Assembly (NCBI GenBank): GCA_025267735.1
Contig: CM046311.1
Location: 28,625,399 to 28,689,398 of the forward strand
DNA length: 64,000 nt
Source: Mactra quadrangularis
Lineage: Eukaryota; Mollusca; Bivalvia; Venerida; Mactridae
Direction of reading: 5' to 3'
Shown here one piece after another: positions 1 through 11,119 of this stretch. The notes beneath the pieces are model-generated. The model made no database searches, was not told the origin of the DNA, and saw only the letters and a list, made by a program, of their open reading frames with translations. The position numbers were made by a program, and so were the translations under genes. The stretch's first letter is position 1. Each line of letters starts with the position of its first letter.

Positions 1-107
1 AAGATGAAGTTATAGAGTTTATACAACAATGTCAACATGAATGTGGAGGATTTGGAGCTAGTGTAGGACATGATCCTCATTTGTTATATACACTTAGTGC
101 TGTACAG
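1..107 (+). CDS. RABGGTB: RABGGTB exon (first in window, partial)
   Basis: Begins with the last two bases of a codon, so the left boundary is the window edge or a phase-1 acceptor just outside it. It encodes residues 1-35, including '[19 protein letters not shown]', a first-class match to the family. Donor is CAG|GTGAGT and the exon ends in phase 0. Confidence 0.93.
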
Positions 108-3100
108 GTGAGTATAGTTCAACAAAGTTGACCTTATATTGGAAATTACATGTACATAGATGAAAGTATTCAGTATTAATACTGAATTCAGTAAATTTGA
201 GAATGAATCACTCTATGTAATGTAAATAAAACTGTCTATTTTAGTATTTTGCAACCAGCTTTTTCAGTATTTCGAAACTTTCAACTTCCACCCTTGCATG
301 TATAATGTGCTTTAAACAGAGGTGTGGAATTCTTATGCCTGACTTGTCCAACTTGGACATTAATATGTGATCACAATTTTGAAATTCTGTCAGTTGACAA
401 GTTATATTTTTAGCTTTAAACATATTACCATAACAATTCTTTACAATGTAGATGTCATTATCATATCTAACAGTGAACTTATTCATGGTCAATTATTTAT
501 AGTTTTTATACTTTGTATTTTATTTCATAGTTCTCAATATTTTTTTAAAGAATTTAACTTTTGAACTTTTATTAGGGAAGCTGATTTTAAGATTTAACTA
601 GTCTTAGGATAAACTTTTCCAAACACTTGGAATATCTCATCCATGTTTGTTTTGTAATTGTTTAACGAGGGTCTGTTCACTCCATATGGATGCATTATGT
701 GCAGACCCCCGGGTGTGACCTTTTCTCCCCTCAAAGTTGGCTTTTGAGCCCTTAAGTAGGTCAAAATTTTGATAGTTTTACCTGATGTAAATTATAATTC
801 ATATCAGGTTTATATTTAGTTGCCAAATATTGTGTTATTTTGTGTGTTGCTAAATATTGGTGATCTCCCCATTGCTAATTCAGCACTTTAACTTAATCCC
901 TGTTAAAGTTAGCTATCTTAAATAATGGCAACTCTACCTTGCTTTATTGTGGATTATTTCCATTATTTTCTTGTTAGATATTGTTTTTCAATCTATTTTG
1001 ATAGTATAATGTTAGTGGGCTGTGATTGGACAATACCTTGTGAGTTGTGTCATGAATATCATTATAGAAAGGTCAGCTGAATGTGGCCCATACTGAAAGC
1101 TTGTAGGATTATAAATATTAAGCAAGTATATGAGCAGGGAATGTTGTATCAGATTGACTATTTTTGTTTATTTTTTATTATAGATACTTACATTGTATGA
1201 CAGTCAACAAAGTGTAAATGTTGATAAAATCGTAGAATATATATCAGGTTTGCAACAAGAAGATGGAAGTTTCTATGGTGACAAATGGGGTAAGTTATGA
1301 AATCAATCAGCCTTAGTCTATAGTTCAGTTGATAGGGTACCCTGATTTTGAATCTAGTTTCCTCAAGGTGGCACAGGTTTGAAACCCACTTGGTTTAACA
1401 CTTCCATGAAAATGGAATATTAAGTATGTATTTGGAGAAGTTGCTGGCCTCGTGGAAGGGTGAATTAGTACTGATTAAAGACATCAGTCCAGGAAAGCTG
1501 GATATGTATACCACTGTAAAGTAACCGTTAATTGTGTTGACATAATGTAAAATTTAACTGACAAAGTTTTACTATAACTATGAACTGTGTCTGTACAGAG
1601 AAAAATAGGATTGATTTTAAACATTTTCTGCAGTAATGTGTGAAACATCTCTGTGTCTACCTTGATAGTGTAGCTAGAAAAACCCTAAAATTTGAGTTGT
1701 AGATATTGTCTAGGTCTCTGAAAATTAATTAGAATTTGGGAGGGGATCTATATGCTGGTATTTAAGTTAATTATGTAAATGTAGAGTTATTTTGTGCATA
1801 TGAAAATTATTCCAACATGAACCTTCTACAAAACAGCTTAGATTCAAGGCAACAAAGCATTCTGAATGTTCTCACCACTTGTGCTTGCCTAATGTCATTT
1901 TCACACCCAGGTAGAAATCCACTGGCATGATTAGGCAAATGAATGGGAAGCCATTAGTATCAGTGTATACTAGTTTGCTACATTAGTAAAACATTGGGAG
2001 TTTTTTGTTGTGATAATTTAATTGGGAGTTTATTGGTGGTAAAGTCTATTCTGTGAAGATTTTAATAATGAGTTAGGTGTATATTTACAGGTGAAGTGGA
2101 CACAAGGTTCTCTTTTTGTGCTGTAGCTTGTTTATCATTATTAAATCAATTAGACAATATCAATACAGATAAAGCTGTACAATTTGTGACATCTTGTATG
2201 AACTTTGATGGTGGATTTGGTTGTAGACCAGGATCAGAGTCACACTCTGGACAGGTAATAATGTAAAAAAATGTAATTGATTTTTTACAGTTTAAATTTC
2301 ATGCTTATGCATGTTCACCAACTTTACAACTATTACCCCTGGTCATTGGGCTACTAGTATCTATCTATAAATTACCCTGGGGAGTCTATTTACTCTGCTT
2401 AGTGCAGCAGACACTTTGGCAAAAGGGAATTATACCACCTTCGCAGGTACCCTTTTACACCTGGATGAAGTGAAGCAATTGTAATTTCTTACTAGAGAAA
2501 ATAATAAGAACAACTTTGAGTGCTCAAAAACACCATGCAAGCATGTTGTTTCACTCAGATTAAACATTTAAACATGTGTGAAAGGGTGTCAATATAAAGA
2601 ACCCGTCCAAAATGTATTGAAAGAAATCATCAAAATGGTTATTTTAAGGTGTCCAGCCTACATAACCTAGCTTTCCTTGACCCTTGTCTTTAACCAGTAC
2701 ATTCCACCCTTCCACAAGGCCGAAAATGTCTTGTCATAATTGTCAAATTTTCATGGAAGTGTATAACAACCCTGAGTGGGATTCAAACCTGTACCCCCTT
2801 TGGGACACATTATTCAAAATCCTGGGGCGCTACCAACTGCGCTATTGTTTTTTTTTATATACATGTATATAAAGGACATCACAAAAGAGGAAATGTGCAT
2901 TGGGCACTATAGTACTAAACTTGAATATTTTGATTGTATTTTGTAGATCTATTGTTGTGTTGGTATGTTAGCTATTGTTGGTAGATTACATTTAATTAAT
3001 ACAGACATGTTAGGATGGTGGTTATGTGAGAGACAGTTACCTTCTGGTGGATTAAATGGTAAGATATTACTGGTTTAAAGCTGCCTGGTTAGCTCAGTTG

Positions 3101-6100
3101 GTTGCACACAAGTCTACTGATCTACAAGAGGGTAGTATGTTAGATTCCTAGAGGAGGAATACTTTCATAGAGCTTGGTTATGAAATATATACTACGGCCA
3201 TCTCTCCTGCCACTGATTTTAAATCATGTGGGAAAGTTGGCAGTCACTAATAGAAGTATGAACTACGTAACTGGTTACGTAGGGTAAGGTTGACTGACCA
3301 CTACTATAGAACCTATACAATTGGTGTTTCTATTTTGTAATCACAGGTGCCTGACACAATTTTCCTTCTTATTATATGTATACACAATAAGAAGGAAAAT
3401 AGTGTCTGACACCTCAGTAACGTGTGTTTGTTACTGGAATATGATGTATTATATTACCAATGTTTGTTACTGGAATATGATGTATTATATTACTAATAGT
3501 TAATCTCATATAAATGTAGGGTTTTTAACTGCTGTCTTCAAAATCTTTCAAAAATGTCCTTGATGTTTTAAGGGAAACAACTCTGAACCATACTTTTTTT
3601 AAAAATGTCATGACTTGTCTAGTTATTTCCCTTCTTGTTGTTAATATTCATAACTTGCTAAGTCAGTACATGTAGCCTTTCAGTGACTGCTGACATTACC
3701 TAGCATTCAGGATAATGAGAAAGCAGTATTCTGGACACATTAACCATTCAATGAATGAATAATCTTTAAAGGATTTGTTAAGGATCCACCTAGAATATAG
3801 ATTTCGCTACGTATGCAAAGCAAAGCATGTTTATGTTATGCAAAACATCTCATGTCGTAAACTCACAAGGCTTTGTAAACACATGTTTTATGTTATATTG
3901 GTGACTAAAACTTTTGATTCATATTCTTGAATTGTTTATTCAAATAAATGGACTAAAATTGAGACATTAACCATAACTTAAACAATATTGGGTTTATTTA
4001 CTTCAACCTCTGGTTAAAGCATTTTTTAAGGGCATGTTATGTAAAGGTAGTTCCAAATAGCATTTAGATGTGTTGGAGGTTGTACTTAGTGCATGGTTTA
4101 GCAATTCTGATTGGAGAAGAAAGGCTGATCTAGCAAAGATGACACATGAGCATGAACTCACCCCTGTTCATGTCTGTCCATTACCTAAGAACCATGACAC
4201 GTGAGCAGGAACTCACCCCTGTTCATGTCTGTCCATTACCAAAGAACCATGACACGTGAGCAGGAACTCACCCCTGTTCATGTCTGTCCATTACCTAAGA
4301 ACCATGACACATGAGCATGAACTCACCCCTGTTCATGTCTGTCCATTACCTAAGAACCATGACACATGAGCATGAACTCACCCCTGTTTATGTCTGTCCA
4401 TTACCTAAGAACCATGACACATGAGCATGAACTCACCCCTGTTCATGTCTGTCCATTACCTAAGATCCATGACACATGAGCATGAACTCACCCCTGTTCA
4501 TGTCTGTCCATAACCTAAGAAGCATGACACATGAGCATGAACTCACCCCTGTTCATGTCTGTCCATTACCTAAGAAGCATGACACATGAGCATGAACTCA
4601 CCCCTGTTCATGTCTGTCCATTACCTAAGAAGCATGACACATGAGCATGAACTCACCCCTGTTCATGTCTGTCCATTACCTAAGAAGCATGACACATGAG
4701 CATGAACTCACCCCTGTTCATGTCTGTCCATTACCTAAGAACCATGACACATGAGCATGAACTCACCCCTGTTCATGTCTGTCCATTACCTAAGAACCAT
4801 GACACATGAGCATGAACTCACCCCTGTTCATGTCTGTCCATTACCTAAGAACCATGACACATGAGCATGAACTCACCCCTGTTCATGTCTGTCCATTACC
4901 TAAGATCCATGACACATGAGCATGAACTCACCCCTGTTCATGTCTGTCCATTACCTAAGAAGCATGACACATGAGCATGAACTCACCCCTGTTCATGTCT
5001 GTCCATTACCTAAGAAGCATGACACATGAGCATGAACTCACCCCTGTTCATGTCTGTCCATTACCTAAGAACCATGACACATGAGCATGAACTCACCCCT
5101 GTTCATGTCTGTCCATTACCTAAGAACCATGACACATGAGCATGAACTCACCCCTGTTCATGTCTGTCCATTACCTAAGAAGCATGACGCATGAGCATGA
5201 ACTCACCCCTGTTCATGTCTGTCCATTACCTAAGAAGCATGACACATGAGCATGAACTCACCCCTGTTCATGTCTGTCCATTACCTAAGAAGCATGACAC
5301 ATGAGCATGAACTCACCCCTGTTCATGTCTGTCCATTACCTAAGAAGCATGACACATGAGCATGAACTCACCCCTGTTCATGTCTGTCCATTACATAAGA
5401 AGCATGACACATGAGCATGAACTCACCCCTGTTCATGTCTGTCCATTACCTAAGATCCATGACACATGAGCATGAACTCACCCCTGTTCATGTCTCTCCA
5501 TTACCTAAGAAGCATGACACATGAGCATGAACTCACCCCTGTTCATGTCTGTCCATTACCTAAGAAGCATGACACATGAGCATGAACTCACCCCTGTTCA
5601 TGTCTGTCCATTACCTATGCCCTCCTTTAATGCAGAAAACCAGACTGGTATACATAGAATGAAAACAGTTACTTACAAAACAGAAAGCTAGAGTGAATGT
5701 GACTAGGTGATTGTCTGATAGTCTCTTTATTATATTGTTATAGAGATAACAGCAGGGCTCTTAACTGTTTTACTTAGGATCGGAAAGGAACCCCTTGCCA
5801 ATGAAACATAAATATGGATACAGGTTTGCAGTTGCAAATTGTGATAAACAATGTATGGAAACTCAAATTCATATAAGCACTATTCAAATTTTTCAGGGAT
5901 CCTGATTAAATCCCGAGGTAAGACCACAGGGGTTCCTCCCAAGTGTTTGGGATCCTTAGTTGCCCGGGACACTGTTAGTGTCAAACCCTGTTTTAAGGCC
6001 ATCCTATTGCCACTGACCGCCTATATTTGGGTTCTGGGAACTTGTTACTACCAGTAAACCATTGGATCAGGCAAGTGAAATATATAGCATTGTCCATCTG

Positions 6101-8630
6101 GGCAACCTACTTTAAAAATTAATGTTGAGACTTGAGTCCTGTAAAAAATTGCAGAATTTTGTCACTTTTCCTAGACTATGATTTTGGGTGAAGTTCACTT
6201 TCTTAGTTTATATTGTATGTAAGTTGATTTAAGCATTTAAATATTTTATGTTAACATAGTTATCCTATACTTCAGGTCGTCCAGAAAAACTACCAGATGT
6301 TTGTTATTCTTGGTGGGTTTTATCATCATTAAAAATTATAGGAAAACTTCATTGGATAAATAAGGTATGTCTACATTTGGTCTTACATGTACATGACTAG
6401 AGTTAATATTGACATAGATAGTCTTTGAAATAGGCATAGCTTGAATGTCCTTGTAGGGCAGTAGTATTTACTGGGGGCCTGCCTGGCTAGCTCAGTCAGT
6501 AGCGCACAAGTCTACTGATTGAGAAGTCTTTCATTACATTCTTGGGCGAGGCATACATTCGTGAAGCCCTGTCATAAAATAATTTCTACAGCCATTCTCC
6601 TCCTACCACTGATTCTAATCATGTAGGACAGTAGTCAGCTGCTGACAGAAGTATGTACCAAGTAGTTGGTTAACAGCTAAATTCAGAGATTTAGCCTTTC
6701 CATGAACAATGAATAGGTGGACTGACAGCCGTGATATTACCTGTACAATTTGTTGATGGAGTTAAACCAAACAAAAAAGTATTTACTGGGAATTTTACTT
6801 TTTAAATATCCCTACTAGGTGGAATGTTACCAGGGGTTTGCTTGAATGTCAATCTGTACTTAGCTTATCCAGCTCGCCTCCAAACAGTTTATTCAGTTTG
6901 GCAAGCCTTGGAGTATAAACCTTTCTCCAACTTGCTGGTTAAAGTAAGTACAGATTGACTCTAATATAATATTCTCTATAAGTAATAGTACTTACACTGA
7001 GGGCCTCATGGTTTGACAGACCAGTCAGCCCTTTAACATATAGTGAACAGAGGCCAAAGGCTGAGGTCTACCATATGTTAGTGAGTTGACTGGGAGGTTA
7101 CTATTAGACCACATGGCCCTCAGTGGTGTATACTATTTCTTATATTATACCGCACATTTTTAACACTTGATTTCATTTGCAAAAGCAAAAGAATAAACAT
7201 TGCTAAACATTTAATTGGTCAAAACCAATAGCTTAAACTTTGTTTACACGGTGCTGAGTTTTTTGCTCCTTGAAATTTATAATGTGGGTTACACCCCACT
7301 AAACCAGAGTTTAATGATATCAACTAGATATGATGTCAGCGGGCCACTATCACATTATAACAGCCTGCCGCTAAAATATGGTGAAATATTGCCCGCTATA
7401 TATACATAACAAAGAAGCAATTTTATGTAAGGTCTAATATTTACACATATACTTACAGGATAAATTGGTAAAGTTTATATTAGCATGTCAGGATGATGAA
7501 ACTGGTGGTTTTGCTGATAGACCTGGAGATATGGTAATATATTGTTTATAGTATTGGTCAGTGGCACATACAGAAACCCTGCTGATTTAAATACTCAACC
7601 AGTCTAAGAACTTAGGGTAATGAAAGGGTTGTCCACACTGACCAGTTTAGCATCAAGCACTATATCTTGTTTGTAGATTTTTGTTTGTCCCACCTATAGT
7701 GGTTGTCCTGGGCAAACAGACACCCAGTTATATCTTAGACTGCTGAGTGCTCAATTATTGATTGTGAGTACAGAAATATTGTAGTGAGTATTTAAATCAG
7801 CAGATTATGTGTCAATGACAGTGGAATAAAATTTATCAATAGCATCTGATAATGTTTCCAAACTGACCCCTGTCTTATTTTGAACTACATCAGAAATTGA
7901 TAAAAATGTATTTTCTTGCTTACTTTCCGTACATTTGTTCTTTAATTAATCATTATTAGGGAACTTTAAATGGCAAAAATAAAAAACGCCTTTCAAACAT
8001 ATTATTCTGTACAGCGCATGCAAGAGTTGTCCTAGTCAGAATGTGTGTTACATGATTATCTAACATTTACTTAGGTTCAGTATAAATGTATAATGAGTGA
8101 TGTCTCTGTCTACATCAACTGATAGTGGAACATAGGTCTTTCCATGTTAACTATACCTTGTATATACTGTAGTTAAAATGTAGAGGAGTTTTAATACGTA
8201 TGACTCTTTATATACTTGTCAGCACTTTAGTTAGTTTATACTAATTTATATTGTTTGATTGTGAAATAAAATCTTACATCTTAGCTTAGTCCCTTTAGAG
8301 TTCACATCCTGTTTTGCAGTGCTGAGCTGGGATTAGGTTTCTTGTTTAAGTTAACAACAGGGTCTAAGATGGGATTTGAACCAAAGTGGAGCTAGTTTTC
8401 CAATAATTACCAATCCAACAATGTAACAATTGACTTCATCCTCTCAGCACTTGTTGTTGAGAACCATTATATTTCTGATTGATTATTTTCAGGTTGATCC
8501 ATTTCACACATTATTTGGATTAGCTGGTCTATCACTGATGGGTGATGAATCTATTAAACCTGTAAATCCTGTATTCTGTATGCCAGAGGAGGTGATTAGA
8601 AGAGCCGGTATCAAGATGGATCTGTTGTAA
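1..8630 (+). CDS. RABGGTB: Rab geranylgeranyltransferase subunit beta (5'-truncated by window edge)
   Basis: Catalytic beta subunit of geranylgeranyltransferase II, which with the alpha subunit and Rab escort protein attaches geranylgeranyl groups to C-terminal cysteines of Rab GTPases in the cytosol. Spliced CDS: 1-107, 1184-1289, 2091-2254, 2947-3058, 6276-6364, 7459-7533, 8493-8630; every intron is GT-AG and the frame is continuous. The 262 visible residues contain successive prenyltransferase beta repeats (for example [39 protein letters not shown]). The zinc ligands are visible: Asp170 and Cys172 in 'PDVCYSWW' and His222 in 'DPFHTLFG' (window numbering). They correspond to D238, C240 and H290 of the mammalian protein, a constant offset of 68, so about 68 N-terminal residues and the start codon lie upstream. 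The C terminus matches the family's '[13 protein letters not shown]' ending. No frameshift or missing ligand is seen. Identification is by family recognition and is very secure. Confidence 0.97.
1184..1289 (+). CDS. RABGGTB: RABGGTB exon
   Basis: Acceptor TTTTATTATAG|ATA, donor TGGG|GTAAGT. Encodes residues 36-70 plus the first base of Gly71: a helix pair with '[13 protein letters not shown]', the repeat that in mammals reads 'LQKEDGSFAGDIW'. Ends in phase 1. Confidence 0.95.
1313..1565 (+). mobile_element. SINE, family B, in RABGGTB intron
   Basis: tRNA-like head with A-box-like 'tagttcagttgatagggta' and a decayed B box 'caggtttgaaaccc'. A body follows ('cttccatgaaaat', 'cctcgtggaagggt', 'gtccaggaaagctgg', 'gtaacc...ttgtgttgaca') that aligns with the better-preserved copy at 26037-26330. 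Diverged; the tail is eroded. Confidence 0.6.
2091..2254 (+). CDS. RABGGTB: RABGGTB exon
   Basis: Acceptor ATATTTACAG|GTG, donor ACAG|GTAATA. Encodes Gly71 to Gln125, carrying '[10 protein letters not shown]' and '[20 protein letters not shown]', the glycine-rich loop repeat lining the isoprenoid pocket in this family. Phase 0 at the donor. Confidence 0.95.
2333..2500 (-). mobile_element. SINE, family C (fragment, reversed)
   Basis: On the minus strand this matches the 3' half of the element at 33785-34048. Shared blocks as read on the + strand: 'cccctggtcattgggctact', 'agtatctatctat', 'ggggagt...actc' and 'ttagtgcagcagacac'. The tRNA-like head is missing or unrecognisable. Intronic in RABGGTB. 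Confidence 0.6.
2638..2846 (-). mobile_element. SINE, family B (reversed)
   Basis: Reverse complement starts 'atagcgcagttggtagcgcc' (A-box region), then 'acaggtttgaatcccac' (B box), then the family B body 'cttccatgaaaat'. It ends at 2638 in the shared 'aaataacc' segment. The open frame at 2684-2872 is only a shadow of this SINE. Confidence 0.65.
2947..3058 (+). CDS. RABGGTB: RABGGTB exon
   Basis: Acceptor TTTTGTAG|ATC, donor AATG|GTAAGA. Encodes residues 126-162 plus one base: '[14 protein letters not shown]' then '[15 protein letters not shown]'. Ends in phase 1 and joins across a 3.2-kb intron that contains a SINE and the 55-bp minisatellite. Confidence 0.95.
3079..3325 (+). mobile_element. 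SINE, family A
   Basis: tRNA-like head 'gcctggttagctcagttggt' followed by a body shared with copies at 6478, 10297 and 57268: 'gagcttggttatgaaat', 'tactacggccatctctcctg', 'gactgacca...ctatacaatt'. The B box is degenerate. Sits just after the donor of the 3058 exon. Confidence 0.7.
3735..4020. mobile_element. Diverged copy of the Mutator-like repeat seen at 40170 and 34905
   Basis: Shares 'gaatgaataatct..aaaggatt', 'ggatccacc', 'ctacgtatgcaaagcaaagca' and the distal 'tttatttacttcaacctctggtt' with 34905-35225 and 40170-40521. Terminal inverted repeats are not intact here. Orientation follows the other copies. Confidence 0.45.
4141..5617. repeat. 55-bp minisatellite, about 27 copies, in RABGGTB intron
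   Basis: Exact 55-bp period, for example 'gacacatgagcatgaactca' starting at 4251 and repeating every 55 bases. Copies are nearly identical. Variation is concentrated in the junction after 'taag', which reads 'aaccat', 'atccat' or 'aagcat' in blocks, so the array grew by multi-unit duplications. Each unit contains a 7-bp inverted repeat, CATGAAC...GTTCATG, separated by 'tcacccct', which could form a small hairpin. The array starts and ends inside the intron between the exons ending at 3058 and starting at 6276. Confidence 0.98.
5618..6275. other. Unassigned intron sequence
   Basis: Unique-looking intronic DNA between the minisatellite and the next RABGGTB exon. The open frame at 5851-6057 has no recognisable protein character. 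A GGATCC-bounded stretch around 5896-5952 looks like an old repeat fragment but I cannot assign it. Confidence 0.3.
6276..6364 (+). CDS. RABGGTB: RABGGTB exon carrying two zinc ligands
   Basis: Acceptor ATACTTCAG|GTC, donor AAG|GTATGT. Encodes residues 163-192: '[18 protein letters not shown]'. Asp170 and Cys172 are the zinc-binding D-x-C pair of protein prenyltransferase beta subunits. Confidence 0.95.
6478..6778 (+). mobile_element. SINE, family A (nearly full length)
   Basis: Head 'gcctggctagctcagtcagt' with A box, body 'gtcataaaataatttctaca', 'ctgacagaagtatgtacca', 'gttggttaacagcta', 'ggactgacagccgtgatatt', and tail 'ggagttaaaccaaacaaaaaa'. The '-gttaaacc-aaca' tail is one I know from many mollusc SINEs (memory-based). 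Intronic in RABGGTB. Confidence 0.75.
6848..6959. repeat. Inverted repeat with perfect 15-bp ends
   Basis: GTCAATCTGTACTTA at 6848-6862 is the exact reverse complement of 6945-6959. Inner 'ccagc' and 'gctgg' also pair. No coding content. MITE-like in size (112 bp). Confidence 0.65.
6966..7150. repeat. Imperfect foldback element
   Basis: CACTGAGGGCC at 6995-7005 pairs exactly with GGCCCTCAGTG at 7115-7125. Complementarity continues outward imperfectly ('aagtaatagtactta' against 'gtatactatttctta') to give arms of about 36 bp. It lies directly next to the 6848-6959 inverted repeat, so both may belong to one composite DNA element. Confidence 0.5.
7459..7533 (+). CDS. RABGGTB: RABGGTB exon
   Basis: Acceptor ACTTACAG|GAT, donor ATG|GTAATA. 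Encodes residues 193-217, '[16 protein letters not shown]', another prenyltransferase beta repeat. Exactly 25 codons with phase 0 on both sides. Confidence 0.95.
8493..8630 (+). CDS. RABGGTB: RABGGTB last coding exon and stop
   Basis: Acceptor ATTATTTTCAG|GTT. Encodes residues 218-262 and a TAA stop: '[19 protein letters not shown]' with zinc ligand His222, then '[18 protein letters not shown]'. The C-terminal length agrees with the mammalian protein to within about one residue. Confidence 0.95.
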   Translation, partial: VDPFHTLFGLAGLSLMGDESIKPVNPVFCMPEEVIRRAGIKMDLL

Positions 8631-8984
8631 GATACAAGGGAGGAAATTAGAATAGCTTCTCTGTGATAACAGCTGCATTGAAAATTTTTTATCATGCTTT
8701 GTTTAAAAGAATGTATGCGTGTGTTCCAATGATGAATAGCTTAGCCTCTTCTACTCACCAGCCCAAAGTCCTGAAATAGTGGAATTTGACTTGGGCTTGT
8801 GAAATATCTTAAGTCATGATATAATTGGACAACTTGGACTAGTTCATGTTTGTGAAAATATGAGGCGAAGACTGAAGTTGCATGTGTTGTCAAATGGATT
8901 TGTAAAAAATGTGTACAAAAATATACATATATGCTAACAGTTCAAATATTAATCACCTTATTGTAAGTGTTCCTTTGGCTGGTG

Positions 8985-9075
8985 GACTTCTTGGTTAGCT
9001 CAGACTGTAGTACATTAGACTGTTGAATCACATAGGTCTGGTTTGATTTCCAGGTGAGACCTACATTTCTAAGTA
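8985..9075 (+). mobile_element. tRNA-like SINE head fragment
   Basis: 'cttggttagctcagactgta' resembles an A box and 'tctggtttgatttcca' a worn B box, spaced as in the family A heads. No body follows because the next element begins at about 9095. Confidence 0.4.
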
Positions 9076-9094
9076 GGTTGGTTACAAAGTACTT

Positions 9095-9411
9095 ATTATA
9101 CCCCCGCTTCGAAGAAGAGGGGGGTATACTGTTTGACCCTTGTCCGTGCGTGCGTGCGTGCATCCGTCCGTCTGTTACAAAATTTCCGTCGCAGTTTTCT
9201 CAGCAACTATAACATGCAGCAGCCTAATACTTTGCATATTGCTTCATCCCATAGTCCCATGTGGTGTAAAGCGATATCATGCTCCTTGCTCATCTACTTC
9301 CTGTTTGTCGCATATCTTTAGATTTCGTTAAATGAAAGTTACATTATGATAGTCATATTTCTCACTGCGGGGGTATCACTAGTGAGCATTAGCTCACAGA
9401 TTTACTTGTTT
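9095..9411 (+). mobile_element. Mollusc-type dispersed repeat ('tatacccccgcttcgaag')
   Basis: Begins with a hairpin (TATACCCCC...GGGGGGTATA), followed by a 'gtccgtgcgtgcgtgcgtgc'/'atccgtccgtctg' block and closing with 'gtgagcattagctcacag' and 'tttacttg'. I recognise this combination from memory as a repeat common in bivalve genomic DNA; it is unverified here. Several short frames across it have no protein character. Confidence 0.6.
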
Positions 9412-10296
9412 ATATTTACTTATAATTCTAGGGTTGTTTAATAGCACATTAGTCTGCCATTGATGAAAGTATTTGCTTACAACTGGTAAATAGTCCAGAT
9501 ACAGTGAGGTTGACTATCTAAAATGACTGAAATATTGTAAAAGGGAAGCTCACTTAAAGCCTCATAAAATGTTGGACTGGTGAGCTGAAGTTTGTAGCAT
9601 TGTTTCACTATATCAGAGAACATAGCAACCCAGTAGACATAAACTCTACATTGTATATATGACATTCTATATAGTATTGTACTTTATTGTACATCTCTTA
9701 AATCTTCAAATCCTCTTAATTTCATTTTATGGAATTGAAGTTACAAGTTTTGACTTGACTACTATGTTATATAATGTATTATTTTCTATTATTAGCTTAA
9801 CTGTTCAGAGAATAGTGTGGCTATCCTACTCCGTTGTGTTTTAGTGTCACACTATTGTAAAGGTATATTGTGAATAATTTTTTATCTTTGAAACTTCTGA
9901 CAGGATTCATCTGAAATTGAACACTTGTCTCTAGGGGTTACCATTAGATGTCAAATAAAAAGTTCCATACCTCTAGAATGAAGTTTGAATAATAATGGTC
10001 CTTTTATCTTTAAAGAAAAAAGTGTTAGTAAAAAGATTTGCTTGCAAGTTCTGTAGCTTCAACTGATTGCTATTGTTTCTATCTGCACACTGAATAGTCT
10101 GGTGCCCAGTTTATTTTTCAAAAAGCTCTTGGAATGGTGGAGCAATCTGTCTGTGGACTACACTTGTATTATCTATACATCAGTGCAATAAATATCTTAT
10201 GTATTATAAGAAAATCTTGTTGTAATCTATATAAAGTGTGTATGTTTAGTTGTTTCTAGATTACTTAGACTAATCCCATTACTTAACAAATCTAGC

Positions 10297-10550
10297 CACA
10301 GCTAGCTCATTTGGTTAGTGCACAAGTGTACAGATTAAGTTGTTGGTACCAGGAACACCATTCTTTCGTTAGGGTTTAATCATGATAATTTCTATGGCTG
10401 TGCTTCCTCCTACAACCGACTATATATCATTTTGGGCAGTTGTCACTCATTGACAGAAATATGTGCCTATATCTAGTTATTTAGCCTTTCCAGAAATGGA
10501 GAGTTGACTGACTATTGTAATATGACCTTTAAAATGTGTTGCTATTTGTG
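10297..10550 (+). mobile_element. SINE, family A (diverged)
   Basis: Head 'cagctagctcatttggttag', body 'taatcatgataatttctatg', 'cattgacagaaatatgtgcc', 'tagcctttccagaaatgga' and 'gttgactgactattgtaata', matching the copy at 57268-57568 in the same order. The B box is lost. Confidence 0.65.
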
Positions 10551-10787
10551 AATTCTTTAATTTGGTGTCTGTCAAAAAACAGGGGTGGGTAAATATATTC
10601 AGAAATATTCTTTAATTATCAACATAAAAACTAGTGAGTTATTTCTACACTCTTATTCACTGAGCCACACATACTGAATAATTAATTTGTTTTTACAAGA
10701 ATAAAAACTTTGAAACTGCTACACAATAAAGTATATTGTTATATATCTATTAAATCTAACCAATTGACAATCTGCATTTTTACCACG

Positions 10788-10850
10788 TGACCGTCCAATA
10801 TATTCCTGTATTGGATCCAAAAAATATATATTATTTTCGTATTGGACGGT
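10788..10850. repeat. Short inverted repeat, 11-bp arms
   Basis: ACCGTCCAATA near 10788 is the reverse complement of TATTGGACGGT near 10840. It shares the CCAATAT/ATATTGG core with the larger foldback at 10959-11119, so the two may be ends or derivatives of one element. Confidence 0.5.
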
Positions 10851-10958
10851 TGCGTACATGTGCACTAAACGATGTGATTAGAATGGCTGTGATTGCTTTG
10901 TTGAGGATGATGGCGATGATGATTATTTCAAAGTAAACAAAGGATATATAATAAAAAG

Positions 10959-11119
10959 GTTATTACACAGTTTACTGTACAATACAGCATATATTTGGAC
11001 TCGTACACATCTTGAAAAGTCATATTGGACTCACCTATCGGCTCGGCCAATATGACTTTTCAAGCTGTGTACTCGTCCAAATATATTTCTGTATTGTACA
11101 GAAAAATGTATAATAACCT
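10959..11119. repeat. Long hairpin, about 70-bp arms, 18-base loop
   Basis: Left arm 10959-11028 ('ggttatta...gtacaatacag...ccttgaaaagt-like...catattgg') pairs with right arm 11047-11119. The blocks GTACAATACAG/CTGTATTGTAC, ATATTTGGAC/GTCCAAATAT and CTTGAAAAGTCATATTGG/CCAATATGACTTTTCAAG are exact complements. Likely a foldback or MITE. If transcribed it would make a long double-stranded stem. Confidence 0.8.

Larger units (their letters stand above)
8631..10260 (+). other. RABGGTB 3' flank and probable 3' UTR
   Basis: No AATAAA is seen in the first kilobase after the stop codon. The first good candidates are AATAAA at 9954-9959 and 10187-10192. The second is followed about 40-60 bases later by a GT-rich stretch (10233-10257), as expected of a cleavage and polyadenylation site. 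If used, the 3' UTR is about 1.6 kb and includes a tRNA-like fragment and the mollusc-type repeat at 9095-9411. Placement is inference only. Confidence 0.35.

Noticed and set aside
4141..5617. CRISPR-like array
   Set aside because: Units are contiguous tandem copies with no unique spacers, in an intron of an animal gene.
9133..9331. Two overlapping small frames
   Set aside because: They lie wholly within the mollusc-type repeat at 9095-9411.
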